Origin: Salvia splendens
Lineage: Eukaryota > Streptophyta > Magnoliopsida > Lamiales > Lamiaceae
Direction: 5' to 3'
Length of the DNA: 64,000 bases
Assembly (NCBI RefSeq): GCF_004379255.2
Contig: NC_056035.1
Coordinates: forward strand, 17,257,902-17,321,901
The translations under genes and the position numbers were made by a program. This document shows positions 34,424-45,457 of the stretch, one piece after another (within the stretch, counting starts at the first letter, position 1; every line of letters begins with the position of its first letter). Under the pieces are notes generated by a model. It saw nothing but the letters and a program-made list of their open reading frames with translations, was not told where the DNA came from and ran no database searches.

Positions 34424-35932
34424 TTACTCATCAGAAACAGGTAGCAGTGGATCTGTGTGGTGAGAATGCTTTGATGGTTGAGTGTTATAAATAGCGTAGA
34501 GCGCCAACTGAATTATTCCCAGCAATAATCCAATCGCATTTGGCACCTGTCACTTCCATTGTTATTCAACTATGCAAAAATAATCATAATATTATCTCTC
34601 TAATTTTAATTATTATCACTAAACCTACACCTCAAATGTTTAAGGGGATTTCAGTTTTAAAGCTTACGACTTTATCTTCGATTAAATTCAATATACACAT
34701 TTATACATATGGATAATACAATTAACAATAGAAAGGATGACAATCACATACACGGTAGTTGTACTTTTTCTAAAATTAAGTAATAAGGTAAGGTTTGTTG
34801 ATTTAATTAATACGACACTTATGATATAACTAAAATATTGTTAAATATATGTTCCACTTCCACCTAACCTAGGAGAAAATATAAAAGTTTAGTTGGATTT
34901 ATACTACAAGTGCATATATGTAATAAAGAGGTACTATTTAGTAGTTACCCCAAGGAACCAGTCCTGCGCTAGCACTGCATACAAAGTCCAAACCCCTCCA
35001 TTCAAGAAGAGGAAAAATGTTAGAAGGAAAGGCATGTACTCCACACTCTTTGTTGTCATCACCCTTTTCTGCACACAAACACTTTTCATTTTTCATTCAT
35101 TTTTGTAACACAAAACTCTACACTAGATAGTAATCAAATTAGTGAAGTTTCATCCATGATTAAGAACGAAAGAAAAATGGTTACCATGGCTGCAAGAGGA
35201 GAAGCATACATAACAATATTGAGGGCTGAGGAGATGAAGCCAATTGCATCAATCCTGGCATCCCCTTGCAAAGCCAAATATGTGGCTAATACAGCTACAA
35301 CAAAAAATCCCACATCTATCACTCCAAATAGTATTGCTGTCTTAGCCTGCATAAATATATATATATATATCATAGGTAATAAATTATACACTTATTGAAT
35401 GCATCAATAATTAATGAAAATTTGAAAATGAGGTTAGTAATAGTAGATATATAGTACCTTTATGGATGGAAGAGAAGCAAAATAAAAGAACAAAGCAACG
35501 TATATGAGCTCCACAACCACTCCGAAGCCATTGACCGTAGCTACCAGGTACGCGTCGGGTTTAATGATCCCGTAGTATGTCCATAGAGACGAATTCAGCA
35601 GCGTACAAATGTACGGAAGGCTCTCGAACTCCTCTGTCGTCTTGTGTTTCACAATCCGAGCAAACGTCTTCCTGCATAATTATTTTGTAATTATTTAATT
35701 AAATTCCCATTCATCAATATCTTCTTATGCTTATGCATACTTACACTGGAGATAGAAACACAAGAACTGAGATTATGTTCCCTGCAATTGCAAACAGTTT
35801 ACCAAACTAATCATCATCACTTACTATTATCTTGTTTTCTTCACAAAAAAATTTAGTACTATAAAAAAATATTAGGTTGTGGTTGTGGTTGTGTATACCT
35901 ATAACACCAACGAAGAAGATTAGAGCATCCAT
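34424..35932 (-). CDS. SWEET17-like: SWEET sugar transporter, SWEET16/17-like, six exons
   Basis: SWEETs are seven-helix uniporters made of two MtN3 triple-helix repeats; the similar clade IV members sit on the vacuole membrane and move fructose and glucose. Exons (minus): 35932-35899, 35781-35745, 35671-35458, 35346-35185, 35068-34949, 34546-34424. All junctions are GT-AG and in phase, giving 229 residues. The first repeat shows IGNIISVLVFLSPVKTF and LPYICTLLNSSLWTYYGI; the second LNIVMYASPLAAM, TTKSVEYMPF and FLNGGVWTLYA, then VPNAIGLLLGIIQLALYAIY and a short tail ending LLPVSDE. The best match by memory is SWEET16/17. A copia element begins 21 bases upstream of the start codon's first base (TSD 35948-35952), so its original promoter is now past 41284. 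Coding sequence is intact; expression is uncertain. Confidence 0.93.
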
Positions 35933-35952
35933 GTTAATTGCCGGAAAGATTT

Positions 35953-36502
35953 TGTTAGTGTTTGAGCTCATCAAGATCGGATTGAGCTGGTGGAAGAATC
36001 AAGTCAGGAAATAGCCGTTGGGAACCAAAACAGGAACTAGCCGTTGGAAACGGTTATAACCGTTTTTCGGCAAAGGAAGCTGTTCGGCAAAAGGAAGCTG
36101 TTCGGCAAAGGAAGCTGTTCGGCAAAGGAAGCTGTTCGGCGGTTTTCTTGATCGATACTTCTTAAGGGAGTTGCGATTCATTCCAGAACCAACAACAACA
36201 GAAATCAAAAGTGATAGAGAGAGAATTCAAGAGAGGAAGTGTTATCTTTCAGCTGTGCGTTTTTAGCTCTCGAAGCAAGAAGTTTTCGGGCGAGTTGAGG
36301 GTTTTCCATCTTGTAAATTCTTGAGAGTTTTGAGTGCTCTTATGTTTGTAATTTCTCGAGTGATCAATAAAGAAACACACCAGATTCTGCCCGTGGATGT
36401 AGGCTTACGCCGAACCACGTAATTCGCTTGTGTTCTTCCTTGCATGTTGTCATTTCATTAATTTGCATTTCGATCATCACAACCGTAGGTTCGTTCTTCA
36501 CA
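35953..36502 (+). repeat. Copia 5' LTR (550 bp) with four tandem repeats
   Basis: TGTTAGTGTTTGAGC ... GTTCTTCACA. Holds four tandem copies of a 17-18 bp unit, TTCGGCAAAGGAAGCTG (about 36065-36137). Such U3 repeats in Tnt1-like elements act as stress-responsive enhancers; here that is inference. AATAAAG near 36366 may be a poly(A) signal. Confidence 0.93.
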
Positions 36503-36505
36503 ACG

Positions 36506-36523
36506 TGGCGCCGTCTGTGGGAA
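36506..36523 (+). other. Copia primer-binding-site-like sequence
   Basis: TGGCGCCGTCTGTGGGAA starts three bases after the LTR. It is not the initiator-Met PBS (TGGTATCAGAGC) usual for plant copia. Confidence 0.5.
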
Positions 36524-36619
36524 ATTCGTCCACTGAATTGATCGAGAAGGCATAAAGTTTTGGGAGTTCTTTCTTTGTTTTTTTTTTTTCCTCAAGAAGG
36601 CGCTCAACCTGTTTGAATA

Positions 36620-39600
36620 ATGGCTGCAGCAAGGTTTGATGTTGAAAAGTTCACAGGCCGAAATGATTTTGGCCTATGGAGGCTGAAGATGAAAGCAATC
36701 TTGATGCAACAGGGTTTATGGGAAACCCTAAATGGTGGAGGCAGTAATGAGGAGGAGAAGCCCGAGCCTGATGAAAAGGAGAAGGCAAAGGCTCAAGACA
36801 GAGAGTACAAGGCATATAGTACCTTGATACTCAACCTCAATGACAGAGTCCTCAGAGAAGTTTCAAAGGAGGAGACAGCGGCTGGAGTTTGGTCCAAGTT
36901 GGAGTCATTATACATGGCCAAATCCTTGGCAAATCGGCTGCACCTGAAGCAGAAACTTCTCACTTTCAAGATTGCTGATGGAAAAGGTGTGTTGGAACAG
37001 CTCGAAGAATTTGGGAAATGCATCGATGATCTTGAGAACATTGATGAAGAGATTAAAGATGAGGACAAGGCTCTGATGTTGTTGAATTCCTTGCCACCAA
37101 GTTATGAGCATTTCAAGGATGCTATACTTCTTGGTAGAGAGTCCAAGATTGGATATGAAGAGGTGTACTCTGCTCTAAAGCTCAAGGAAATCCAGAAATC
37201 TAATCCAAAGTCCACTAAAATGGTGTCTGAGAGTCTGAGTGTTGCTGATCACAAGAAGAATGTGAAAAGAAAGTCACAGAAGAAGCCATGGAAAAACAAG
37301 ACAGCTGACTGGAAAGAGACCAGATCATGCCATCACTGCAAGAAACCAGGCCACATAAAGAAGAATTGTTGGGTTTGGAAGAAGAAGCAGGCCGAGGAAG
37401 AGAATGGCAAGAACAATGCTGATATTGCAGAAGAGTTGGTGGTCCCGGAGGCTCTGTGTGTGACTGAGGACATGGAAGAACTTCCATGGATCATGGATTC
37501 TGGATGTAGCTTCCACATGTGTCCAACTAGAAGTCATTTTGAGGAAATCAAGAATGCAGCTGGATCAGTTTTGTTAGGAAATGACCAGATATGCAGAATC
37601 AGAGGAGTTGGGTCCATCAGGCTTAGACTTCATGATGGCTCCATCAGGTTACTCACTGGTGTGAGGTTTATTCCAGAGATTAAGAGGAATTTGATCTCTA
37701 TTGGAGTGTTGGATGCAGCAGGATATAATTGCATATTATCTGATGGGATTATGAACATCGTCAAGAATGGTGATGTTGTTATGATGGCTGAGAGAAAGAG
37801 AAGCCTATACTATCTAAAGGCAAGTGTGGTTACTGGATCTGTGAATCTGGTGCAGGTATTAGACTTAAGAATGTGGCATCTCAGACTCGGACACTTGGGA
37901 GAAACTGGAATTAAAGAATTGGCCAAGAAGAAGCTGATTAAGCTGGAAAATCCCAATGAGCAGTTGGGTTTGTGTGAGCAATGTGTGCTCGGAAAGAGTA
38001 AGAAACTGCCCTATGGAAGAGGAATTCACAGCTCAAAGTCACCACTAGACTATGCCCACAGTGACTTGTGGGGCCCAGCTACACCAGCTTCATTGGGTGG
38101 AGGTAGATACTTTCTATCCATTATTGATGATTTTTCTAGAAAATTATGGGTGTTTATCTTGAAGGAAAAGTCAGAGACATTCATGAAATTCAAGGAGTGG
38201 TGTAGGGAAGTGGAGGTGGAGAAAGGGTGTTCTTTGAAGTGTTTAAGAACTGATAATGGGCTGGAATTTCTGAGTGGGGAGTTTGATTCTTTCTGCAAGC
38301 AGAAAGGTATGAAGAGGCATAGGACATCTCCATCTAATCCCCAACAGAATGGAGTTGTTGAGCGCATGAATAGAACCATCCTAGAGCGAGTTAGATGTAT
38401 GCTCTTTGGCTCTGGAATGGCTAAGAGATTCTGGGGTGAGGCTGTGAGTATGGCAGCAGTTCTCATCAATAGAAGTCCTTCTTCAGCTATAGCTTTTGAC
38501 ACTCCTGATCAGAGATGGTATGGAAAGGCCATGGATTATTCGAATATGAAGATTTTTGGTTGTATGGCTTATGCACACATCAGGCAAAGTAAGTTGGAGC
38601 CAAGGGCCTTGAGATGTGTGATGATTGGATACCAAAAGGGAGTGAAGGGCTACAGACTGTGGTGCATAGAGCCAGGAAATCAGAAAGTTATTATCTCTAG
38701 AGATGTGCAATTTGAAGAAAGTAGGATGCCATTTCTGGAAAAGGCTCAAGAGAGCCAGAGGCCATCTCATTCTGAGAAAGAACCAGAGCCTGAGAGGATG
38801 GTGGAGATGGGTGTTCCAGAACCTGAGGAGGCTGAGGAATCAGTTCAGGTGGAGGTTTCTGGAGCAGATAGAATTGCTGAGCCTGAACAGCAGATGGGAA
38901 ATCATAGTGAACAAGAAGAAGCAGATGCTGATGTCTTGAACCCTGAAGAAGAGCAGCAGGATTTGGGTGACTATGTTCTAGCCAGAGATAGGGTCAGAAG
39001 AATCCCTAAACCATCTACAAGATACAGTGAAGAAGAATACTTGCTATATGCACTATGTGTTGCAGAAAACATAGAGTATGCAGAGCCTTCAAGCTTCAAG
39101 GAAGCTATGAGTTCTAAGGAGAGCAAGCAGTGGATGGAGGCTATGATAGATGAAATACAGTCCCTGATCAAGAACAAGACATGGGTGCTTGTGAAGAGAC
39201 CTTCCACACAAAAACCAGTGAGTTGTAAGTGGATATACAAGAAAAAGTTGGAGGTTGGGAACAAGATTAGGTTCAAGGCTAGGCTTGTAGCTCGGGGGTT
39301 CACACAAGAGGAGGGAATAGACTATAATGAAGTATTTTCTCCAGTGGTAAAGCATGCCTCAATCAGAATTTTGCTAGCTATAGTTGCTCAAAGAAGTTGG
39401 TTTTTGGACCAACTTGATGTGAAGACAGCCTTTCTTCATGGAGAGCTTGAGGAAACTATATACATGAATCAGCCAGAGGGATTTGTGATACATGGGAGTG
39501 AAGATAAGGTTTGTCTACTAAAGAAAAGTCTATACGGTTTGAAGCAAGCAAGTAGACAATGGCATATCAAGTTTGATGAACATATGCAGAGTATGGGATT

Positions 39601-40654
39601 TATAAATTCCAGATATGATAGTTGTGTCTACTTCAAATCAAAGTCTGAGGGACCTGCTGTGTATTTGCTATTATATGTAGACGACATCTTGCTTGCTGGA
39701 CCAGATAGACAGGAGCTAGATAGGGTGAAAGCCTTATTGAAAAAGGGATTTGAAATCAAGGATCTGGGGAGTGCTAGCAAGATTTTGGGAATGGATATAT
39801 TCAGAAATGCAGATAAGAGGGTGTTGTGGTTGTCCCAAGAAGGCTACATTCAGAAAGTACTGCACAAATATCAGATTGACAAGAGTAGAGCAACCTCAGT
39901 TCCACTATCACAACAGACTAAGCTGTCCAAATCACAATGTCCCAGAAATCAGCAAGAAGAAAGAGAGATGAGCCAGATACCTTATTCCAACATAGTTGGG
40001 AGTGTGATGTATATGATGATATGCACAAGGCCTGATATTTCTCATGCGGTAAGCGTGGTGAGCAGATACATGTCCTGTCCGGGAAGAGAGCACTGGTTGG
40101 CTTTGAAAGGGATTCTCAAGTATCTCAAAGGAAGTAGTGATCTGGGAATAATGTTCAAATCAGAGAATGAAGGAGATAAGGATAGCATTATTGGGTTTTG
40201 CGATTCAGATTATGCAGCTAACCTTGATAATAGGCGCTCACAATCTGGGTACATATTTACCTTGTTCGGCTCCGCGGTGAGCTGGAAGTCTAATCTCCAA
40301 TCCGTGGTGGCTCTATCGACGACGGAGGCAGAGTATATAGCTCTTGCTGAGGCAGTAAAGGAAAGCTTCTGGCTTAGGGGTATAGTTGGTGATTTTGGGG
40401 TGAAGCAAGAGAATGTTGTGATCAAGTGCGACAGCAATAGCGCGATTTGTCTCTCGAAACATCAGACATATCATGAACGCAGCAAACATATAGACGTGAG
40501 GCTGCATTTCATTCGAGATGAGGTTGAGAAGGGTGCGGTGAAGATTGAGAAGGTCAGCACCGAGCACAATGCGGCTGATGCACTTACTAAAGCCCTACCA
40601 AGATCCAAGTTCCGACATTGCTTGGATTTGGTTGGGGTGGTCCGAAATTTGTAA
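36620..40654 (+). CDS. gag-pol: Copia gag-pol polyprotein, intact (1344 residues)
   Basis: Single open frame for all retrotransposition functions. Approximate order: gag (residues 1-230, opening MAAARFDVEKFTGRNDF); zinc knuckle CHHCKKPGHIKKNC (about 238-251); aspartic protease WIMDSGCSFHMCP (about 289-301); GAG-pre-integrase MWHLRLGHLGETG (about 418); integrase with the first Asp in HSDLWGP (479), second in RTDNGLEF (544), and Glu in GVVERMNRT (about 579); reverse transcriptase with YVDDILLAG (about 1018-1026); RNase H with DSDYAANLDNRRSQSGY and VVALSTTEAEYIALAEA to the end (CDSNSAICLSKHQ). No stop, frameshift or missing catalytic residue was seen. The start at 36620 is 118 bases after the LTR. 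Confidence 0.95.
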   Translation: MAAARFDVEKFTGRNDFGLWRLKMKAILMQQGLWETLNGGGSNEEEKPEPDEKEKAKAQDREYKAYSTLILNLNDRVLREVSKEETAAGVWSKLESLYMAKSLANRLHLKQKLLTFKIADGKGVLEQLEEFGKCIDDLENIDEEIKDEDKALMLLNSLPPSYEHFKDAILLGRESKIGYEEVYSALKLKEIQKSNPKSTKMVSESLSVADHKKNVKRKSQKKPWKNKTADWKETRSCHHCKKPGHIKKNCWVWKKKQAEEENGKNNADIAEELVVPEALCVTEDMEELPWIMDSGCSFHMCPTRSHFEEIKNAAGSVLLGNDQICRIRGVGSIRLRLHDGSIRLLTGVRFIPEIKRNLISIGVLDAAGYNCILSDGIMNIVKNGDVVMMAERKRSLYYLKASVVTGSVNLVQVLDLRMWHLRLGHLGETGIKELAKKKLIKLENPNEQLGLCEQCVLGKSKKLPYGRGIHSSKSPLDYAHSDLWGPATPASLGGGRYFLSIIDDFSRKLWVFILKEKSETFMKFKEWCREVEVEKGCSLKCLRTDNGLEFLSGEFDSFCKQKGMKRHRTSPSNPQQNGVVERMNRTILERVRCMLFGSGMAKRFWGEAVSMAAVLINRSPSSAIAFDTPDQRWYGKAMDYSNMKIFGCMAYAHIRQSKLEPRALRCVMIGYQKGVKGYRLWCIEPGNQKVIISRDVQFEESRMPFLEKAQESQRPSHSEKEPEPERMVEMGVPEPEEAEESVQVEVSGADRIAEPEQQMGNHSEQEEADADVLNPEEEQQDLGDYVLARDRVRRIPKPSTRYSEEEYLLYALCVAENIEYAEPSSFKEAMSSKESKQWMEAMIDEIQSLIKNKTWVLVKRPSTQKPVSCKWIYKKKLEVGNKIRFKARLVARGFTQEEGIDYNEVFSPVVKHASIRILLAIVAQRSWFLDQLDVKTAFLHGELEETIYMNQPEGFVIHGSEDKVCLLKKSLYGLKQASRQWHIKFDEHMQSMGFINSRYDSCVYFKSKSEGPAVYLLLYVDDILLAGPDRQELDRVKALLKKGFEIKDLGSASKILGMDIFRNADKRVLWLSQEGYIQKVLHKYQIDKSRATSVPLSQQTKLSKSQCPRNQQEEREMSQIPYSNIVGSVMYMMICTRPDISHAVSVVSRYMSCPGREHWLALKGILKYLKGSSDLGIMFKSENEGDKDSIIGFCDSDYAANLDNRRSQSGYIFTLFGSAVSWKSNLQSVVALSTTEAEYIALAEAVKESFWLRGIVGDFGVKQENVVIKCDSNSAICLSKHQTYHERSKHIDVRLHFIRDEVEKGAVKIEKVSTEHNAADALTKALPRSKFRHCLDLVGVVRNL

Positions 40655-40701
40655 GTATGGGAAGGAAGGTGGAACTGGTGGTGATGGATCTTAGATTGCT
40701 C

Positions 40702-40715
40702 AAAGGTGGAGGATT
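40702..40715 (+). other. Copia polypurine tract
   Basis: AAAGGTGGAGGATT abuts the 3' LTR start TGTTAG, as required for plus-strand priming. Confidence 0.8.
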
Positions 40716-41283
40716 TGTTAGTGTTTGAGCTCATCAAGATCGGATTGAGCTGGTGGAAGAATCAAGTCAGGAAATAGCCGTTGGGAACCAAAACAGGAAC
40801 TAGCCGTTGGAAACGGTTATAACCGTTTTTCGGCAAAGGAAGCTGTTCGGCAAAAGGAAGCTGTTCGGCAAAAGGAAGCTGTTCGGCAAAGGAAGCTGTT
40901 CGGCAAAGGAAGCTGTTCGGCGGTTTTCTTGATCGATACTTCTTAAGGGAGTTGCGATTCATTCCAGAACCAACAACAACAGAAATCAAAAGTGATAGAG
41001 AGAGAATTCAAGAGAGGAAGTGTTATCTTTCAGCTGTGCGTTTTTAGCTCTCGAAACAAGAAGTTTTCGGGCGAGTTGAGGGTTTTCCATCTTGTAAATT
41101 CTTGAGAGTTTTGAGTGCTCTTATGTTTGTAATTTCTCGAGTGATCAATAAAGAAACACACCAGATTCTGCCCGTGGATGTAGGCTTACGCCGAACCACG
41201 TAATTCGCTTGTGTTCTTCCTTGCATGTTGTCATTTCATTAATTTGCATTTCGATCATCACAACCGTAGGTTCGTTCTTCACA
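40716..41283 (+). repeat. Copia 3' LTR (568 bp) with five tandem repeats
   Basis: Same as the 5' LTR but with a fifth copy of the ~18-bp TTCGGCAAAGGAAGCTG unit (about 40837-40925), accounting exactly for the 18-bp length difference. Confidence 0.94.
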
Positions 41284-42588
41284 GATTTTGATCTTTGCAA
41301 AATAGAGAAGCAAAATATAAAGGGAGCTAAGTCTATCTTAACTTGATTTTTCTATTTTTTTTATAATTGGATGAGAGATGATGATGTTCACGTTCATATA
41401 GAGACCTTTTCATCACAAACGCCTGTGCTGTGATTCACGTGGAGAATATATTAATGAAAATATTTAATGATCTCATTTTGGTTGAGTAACAAAGAAAAGA
41501 CAACCAAAATTTAAAATTATTAGACAATTGACTGCAATTTGAATTCACTTAAAAAATTGGTGATAATGTATGTTCTTAACTTTTTATTAATATATTTAAT
41601 GGACATCTCAAGGAGACCAATGTTTATATATCTTGTCAAAATTTTAGTTACCAAGTTCGATCGGTAATTTTCTTAGGAAAAAAAAATATTATATATGCAT
41701 GTTGCTCCAATATCTTGGTGTTAAAGTCAGAACGTTTCCTCCTCATATGATTAAAAGTATTAAAAATAGGAGCTTGCCAGGTCTCATGGTGTATAGTTTA
41801 TATACATTGTTCAGTCCACATATATAAGTTACATATATAATTGTTGAAAAAAAATATGGATAGTTGGATAGGAAGAAAAGACCTTTAACTATATTTTTAT
41901 TGAATACAAAAGATATGGCAATCAATGTGTCCCCATCTTAATCTCATTTAGTAGTACTAAAAAATGATCATATATGCGCACTTCCTTTCAAATTTCAGAA
42001 ATAATTATAGAAAACAATATTAGGTGATAGAGTTTGCACCTATTGATTAATACAATAATATGTAGGGTTAGTATTTTCAACTAGGTGCGACAATGTTTAT
42101 TAAAAGTGGGTCTAATATATTGTGTTAGCTTAGCTGCGACTAGCTGGTTTATCGTTTTCAGTTGGCCCTCTCTTGTTTATTTTATTTTTATATTTTTGAT
42201 TCATTCTCAAAACCAAAAAATTGTATGCTATTTTAAAGTTTCCACAAGCATAATTGCGTAATTAGAGTTGAAACATATTCCATAGGAGTGATGTAAACTC
42301 ATTAATAAGAAAAGAGATCCATTTCGATGCATCATCCAAATTAAATCATAATTATGAGTAGTAAATTTTACTTAGAGAATAAATAATTAATAATTGGGAA
42401 TTGATGAATTCTAATTGAGATGGATAAATAATACATTGTGCATCATCGTCATGTATGTAAGGATTTTCCATAACAAAAGATGCCTGCATCCCAAATAAAT
42501 AAAGCAAGCATTATTACTAAAAACCATACCATTATTATAGTAATATGCTTATCTATACAAAAGAGTTGGGCTTTGAATATGAGTGGAT
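41284..42588. other. Spacer between the SWEET genes; displaced promoter of the first
   Basis: AT-rich. The part next to the copia element (41284-~42000) is by position the original upstream region of the first SWEET gene; on the minus strand CTTTATATTTTGC near 41305-41320 could be a TATA box. No gene seen. Confidence 0.5.
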
Positions 42589-44708
42589 TTAAAGCCCAAT
42601 ATTTGATCGTGTAGCTGTTTCAATATCCCTCTGAGTGAATTTCTCCAATTCCAATGGGCCCAAAGAAGGTGTTTTCATAACATTTTGGGTGATGGGATTT
42701 TTCGTCTTCTCGTCCAAATCTTGCAATTGAAGCCCATCTTTTACGAGATGGGCCGATCCTTCCTTTTCTTTCCTCTCATCTTCCGATTCTACGGGTCTCG
42801 ATTTATTCTTGTACATCACGTATAGAATTAATTGGAGCGAGCCCAATACGAATCCAATTCCGTTTGGCACCTTTAATTGACATCAAAATTAAATATGAAT
42901 TAGTAAAATTGGATTTCTGAATGACGAAAAATAAAAAAAAGTTTGGTTTTGAAAAGCTTACTCCAATGTAGTAATCTTTAACGAGTAGGGCGTATGTGGA
43001 CCACACGCCTCCGTTGAGAAATTGGAAGAACGAAAGGAAGAAAGGCATATACTTCACACTCTTCGTCTTAATCACTGTCCTCTGAGTTAAAAAAAAAATC
43101 ATTAATCATGAGTTAGTAAATTTCAGACCAAGTTTTGAACTCTAAACACAGCCTTAATTTTAGCTCATCATCAACCTAACATATTAAAACCCTCAAACTC
43201 GGCCCAATTCGGTAATTGGACTTCACAATCCTTAAGTTTGAACACCCAAATCCATACCATAAAAAAAGTACTCCTTTCTGTTCCATTTTCTTTCTTTTTT
43301 GTTCGTCCGCCAATAAATGTTGTATTTCACTTTTATTATATTTTGCAAGAGGAACTTACATTCCATTAACTCACTCTACTCACATTTTATTGCTCCCTCC
43401 GTTTTTTAAAAATAGCAACTATTTCCATTTTCGGTTGTTCCTTAAAAATAAAAACTTTAGAATCTTTCTATTTTAGGACATGGGTCCCACAATCCACTAA
43501 CTATACTTTCGCTACTCTTTCTCTTACTTTACTCATTTTTCTCTTCATCTCTCTTACTTTACCAATTTTTCCCACTTACTTTACCAATTGTCCATTAAAA
43601 CCAGTGCATTTTCAAATGTTTCTATTTTTTGAATACGGAGGGAGTATAAAATTAATATATAAAGGTTTAACCCACATTCCATTGACTTTTGCTGCTACTT
43701 TCTTTTGTAAAGTTAAACAATTTCTTAAAATTCGAGAAAACGAGAATGAAGATAGGTACCATGGCGGAGAGAGGTGCAACATACATCCCAATAGTGAGTC
43801 CAGCACATAATAGTCCAACCAATGTGATCCGAGTTTCTCCTTTCAAAGCTAATAGGGTTATAATTATCACAATTCCAAGAAATGCAACATTCACTGCTGC
43901 TACCAACTTCACCGATTTTATCTATCATTAAAAAAACAACATGAATTACTACTATATATGTATATGTATATGTATATAATCCCCAATTAATCAAGAGTTA
44001 CTATTTTAGAAGGAAAAAAACTATGTAATGACCTTGATGTTGTGGGGGGCGTATATGAGGAAGATGATGACGTAGACGACGTGCAAAGCAGCTCCTGCTC
44101 CGTTCACCGTCATAACGAGCAAACCTCCGGGCTTAAGGAGTCCGTAAAATGTCCACAAACTTGTACTCAGCAAGGTGGTTATGTAAGGAAGTCCCTTGTA
44201 ATCCTCTGTTGATTTCTTTTTCACTACCTGCTTGAATGTTTTTCTATACAATAACAAAACCCTAATCATTTATATATGTCATCACATAATGCTACTAATC
44301 ATAACAAAAAGTGACACCTTTTTTTGTTGGATTTTGGCTAAGAAATGGGTGGCTACAACACAAATACAGTACTCATGTACAATTGATTTCTCTCCCTCTC
44401 TCTCCCTCTCCATGTCCCCACATATATACCTATTAATTAAAAATATGCCTTTAAATATTAATCTTAATTAAAGGAAGAAAGAAACTTACATCGGAGAGGT
44501 AAACATAAGTATAGAAATCACATTTCCTGCCCCATCAGAAAAAAAAAGAGTGGTTAATTAGTTTATAACTGAAACCAAAATTTTGATATAATCATGCATA
44601 TTCTAGTTGAGTAGCATGTCATGTTGGTGCAAAAGGAAATTAGTTATAAATTGCAAACAATACATAGTAATTACCAATGATCCCAATAATGAAGCTTAAG
44701 CTAGCCAT
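42589..44708 (-). CDS. SWEET16-like: SWEET sugar transporter, SWEET16/17-like, six exons, long C-terminal tail
   Basis: Tandem paralogue of the gene at 34424-35932. Exons (minus): 44708-44675, 44526-44490, 44243-44033, 43921-43760, 43081-42962, 42870-42589; in frame, 281 residues. Exons 1, 2, 4 and 5 have the same lengths as its neighbour (34, 37, 162, 120), exon 3 is one codon shorter, exon 6 is 53 codons longer. First repeat: [40 protein letters not shown] and [10 protein letters not shown]; second: [34 protein letters not shown] and [34 protein letters not shown]. The tail is hydrophilic, rich in Glu/Lys ([11 protein letters not shown]) and ends TATRSNIGL; by position it faces the cytosol. 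Likely a vacuolar hexose uniporter by family; substrate is not inferable. Nested MITEs lie in intron 4. Confidence 0.93.
43265..43752. mobile_element. Nested Stowaway-type MITEs in SWEET intron 4
   Basis: The inner element (about 43391-43648) has clear inverted ends: GCTCCCTCCGTTTTTTAAAA and ATACGGAGGGAGTA. It splits an outer MITE-like unit that starts TACTCCTTTCTGTTCC (43269) and resumes after 43648 (ACATTCCATTGAC), ending AATTCGAGAAAACGAG. The outer right end lies within ten bases of the exon 4 splice donor (43759). Confidence 0.7.
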
Positions 44709-45131
44709 ACCCAATCAACTATATTGTAATGATTAGAACAAAACTTGTGGAGTTGAAGGAGCACAAGAAAATGTTTCTTTTTCTTGTATGTATATATTCT
44801 ATTATATAGAGAGAGGGGTAAGGCTCGAATATATGTATATGAAGAAGGGTTTTGATATAGATGAATGTATAGTAGGGTTTAGAAGATCATATATATTGTG
44901 CAATAGGATGTTGCCACGCGTGCCCAACTTTTTTTCAATGTACATCAAATTCTGTTTCAATGAAACAGATTTTGTGGCCACGAAACACGTGTCGCATTTT
45001 GGGGGCATCACCTGTTCTTTTCTACTCCTCATTCATGCATGTCGCATAAACCACTTTCCATTTGCCCTCCTTTTTTCATGTAAGAAATGGTTCTCTGTTT
45101 CGTTTGCATAATTGTGCGTCTTAATAATTAA
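44709..45131 (-). other. Upstream region of the second SWEET gene
   Basis: AT-rich. TATTATATAGAGAG near 44800-44815 (either strand) could include a core promoter. TSD TAA of the next element at 45129-45131. Confidence 0.4.
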
Positions 45132-45457
45132 GACCATTCGCAACGCTATCACTTATCCGTCCCTTAAATTACTATTCATAGGTCCCACTATACTTTTTTA
45201 CTTCATCTCTTAACTAAGGGATGGAACCTACAACCCTCCGTCCCTTAAATTACTATTCATTCAATTTCATTTTTTATTTTTATTTTCAAGCAAATTCAAT
45301 TAAAAAAACACACTTCATTAAAAATAAAATAAAATTACAACATAAAATAAAAATACAACTTAAAATTCAAAAAAATAAAAAAAAACACTTAATTAAAATC
45401 CTAAAATATAAAAATGACATAATTTAAAATACAATTTTAAATAAAATTAAAAAAAAA

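Larger units (their letters stand above)
35953..41283 (+). mobile_element. Complete, young Ty1/copia retrotransposon
   Basis: 5331 bp flanked by a 5-bp duplication GATTT (35948-35952 and 41284-41288), with near-identical LTRs at 35953-36502 and 40716-41283. One uninterrupted gag-pol frame is at 36620-40654. The LTRs differ almost only by one 18-bp repeat unit and a single G/A change (near 36275), so insertion is recent and the element may be autonomous. It sits in the leader of the SWEET gene in opposite orientation. The small gag and the RT/RNase H style fit a Tork/Tnt1-like lineage (inference). Confidence 0.95.

Noticed and set aside
36065..36137. Tandem 18-bp repeats considered as a CRISPR-like or independent satellite array
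   Set aside because: They lie inside an LTR and recur in the partner LTR.
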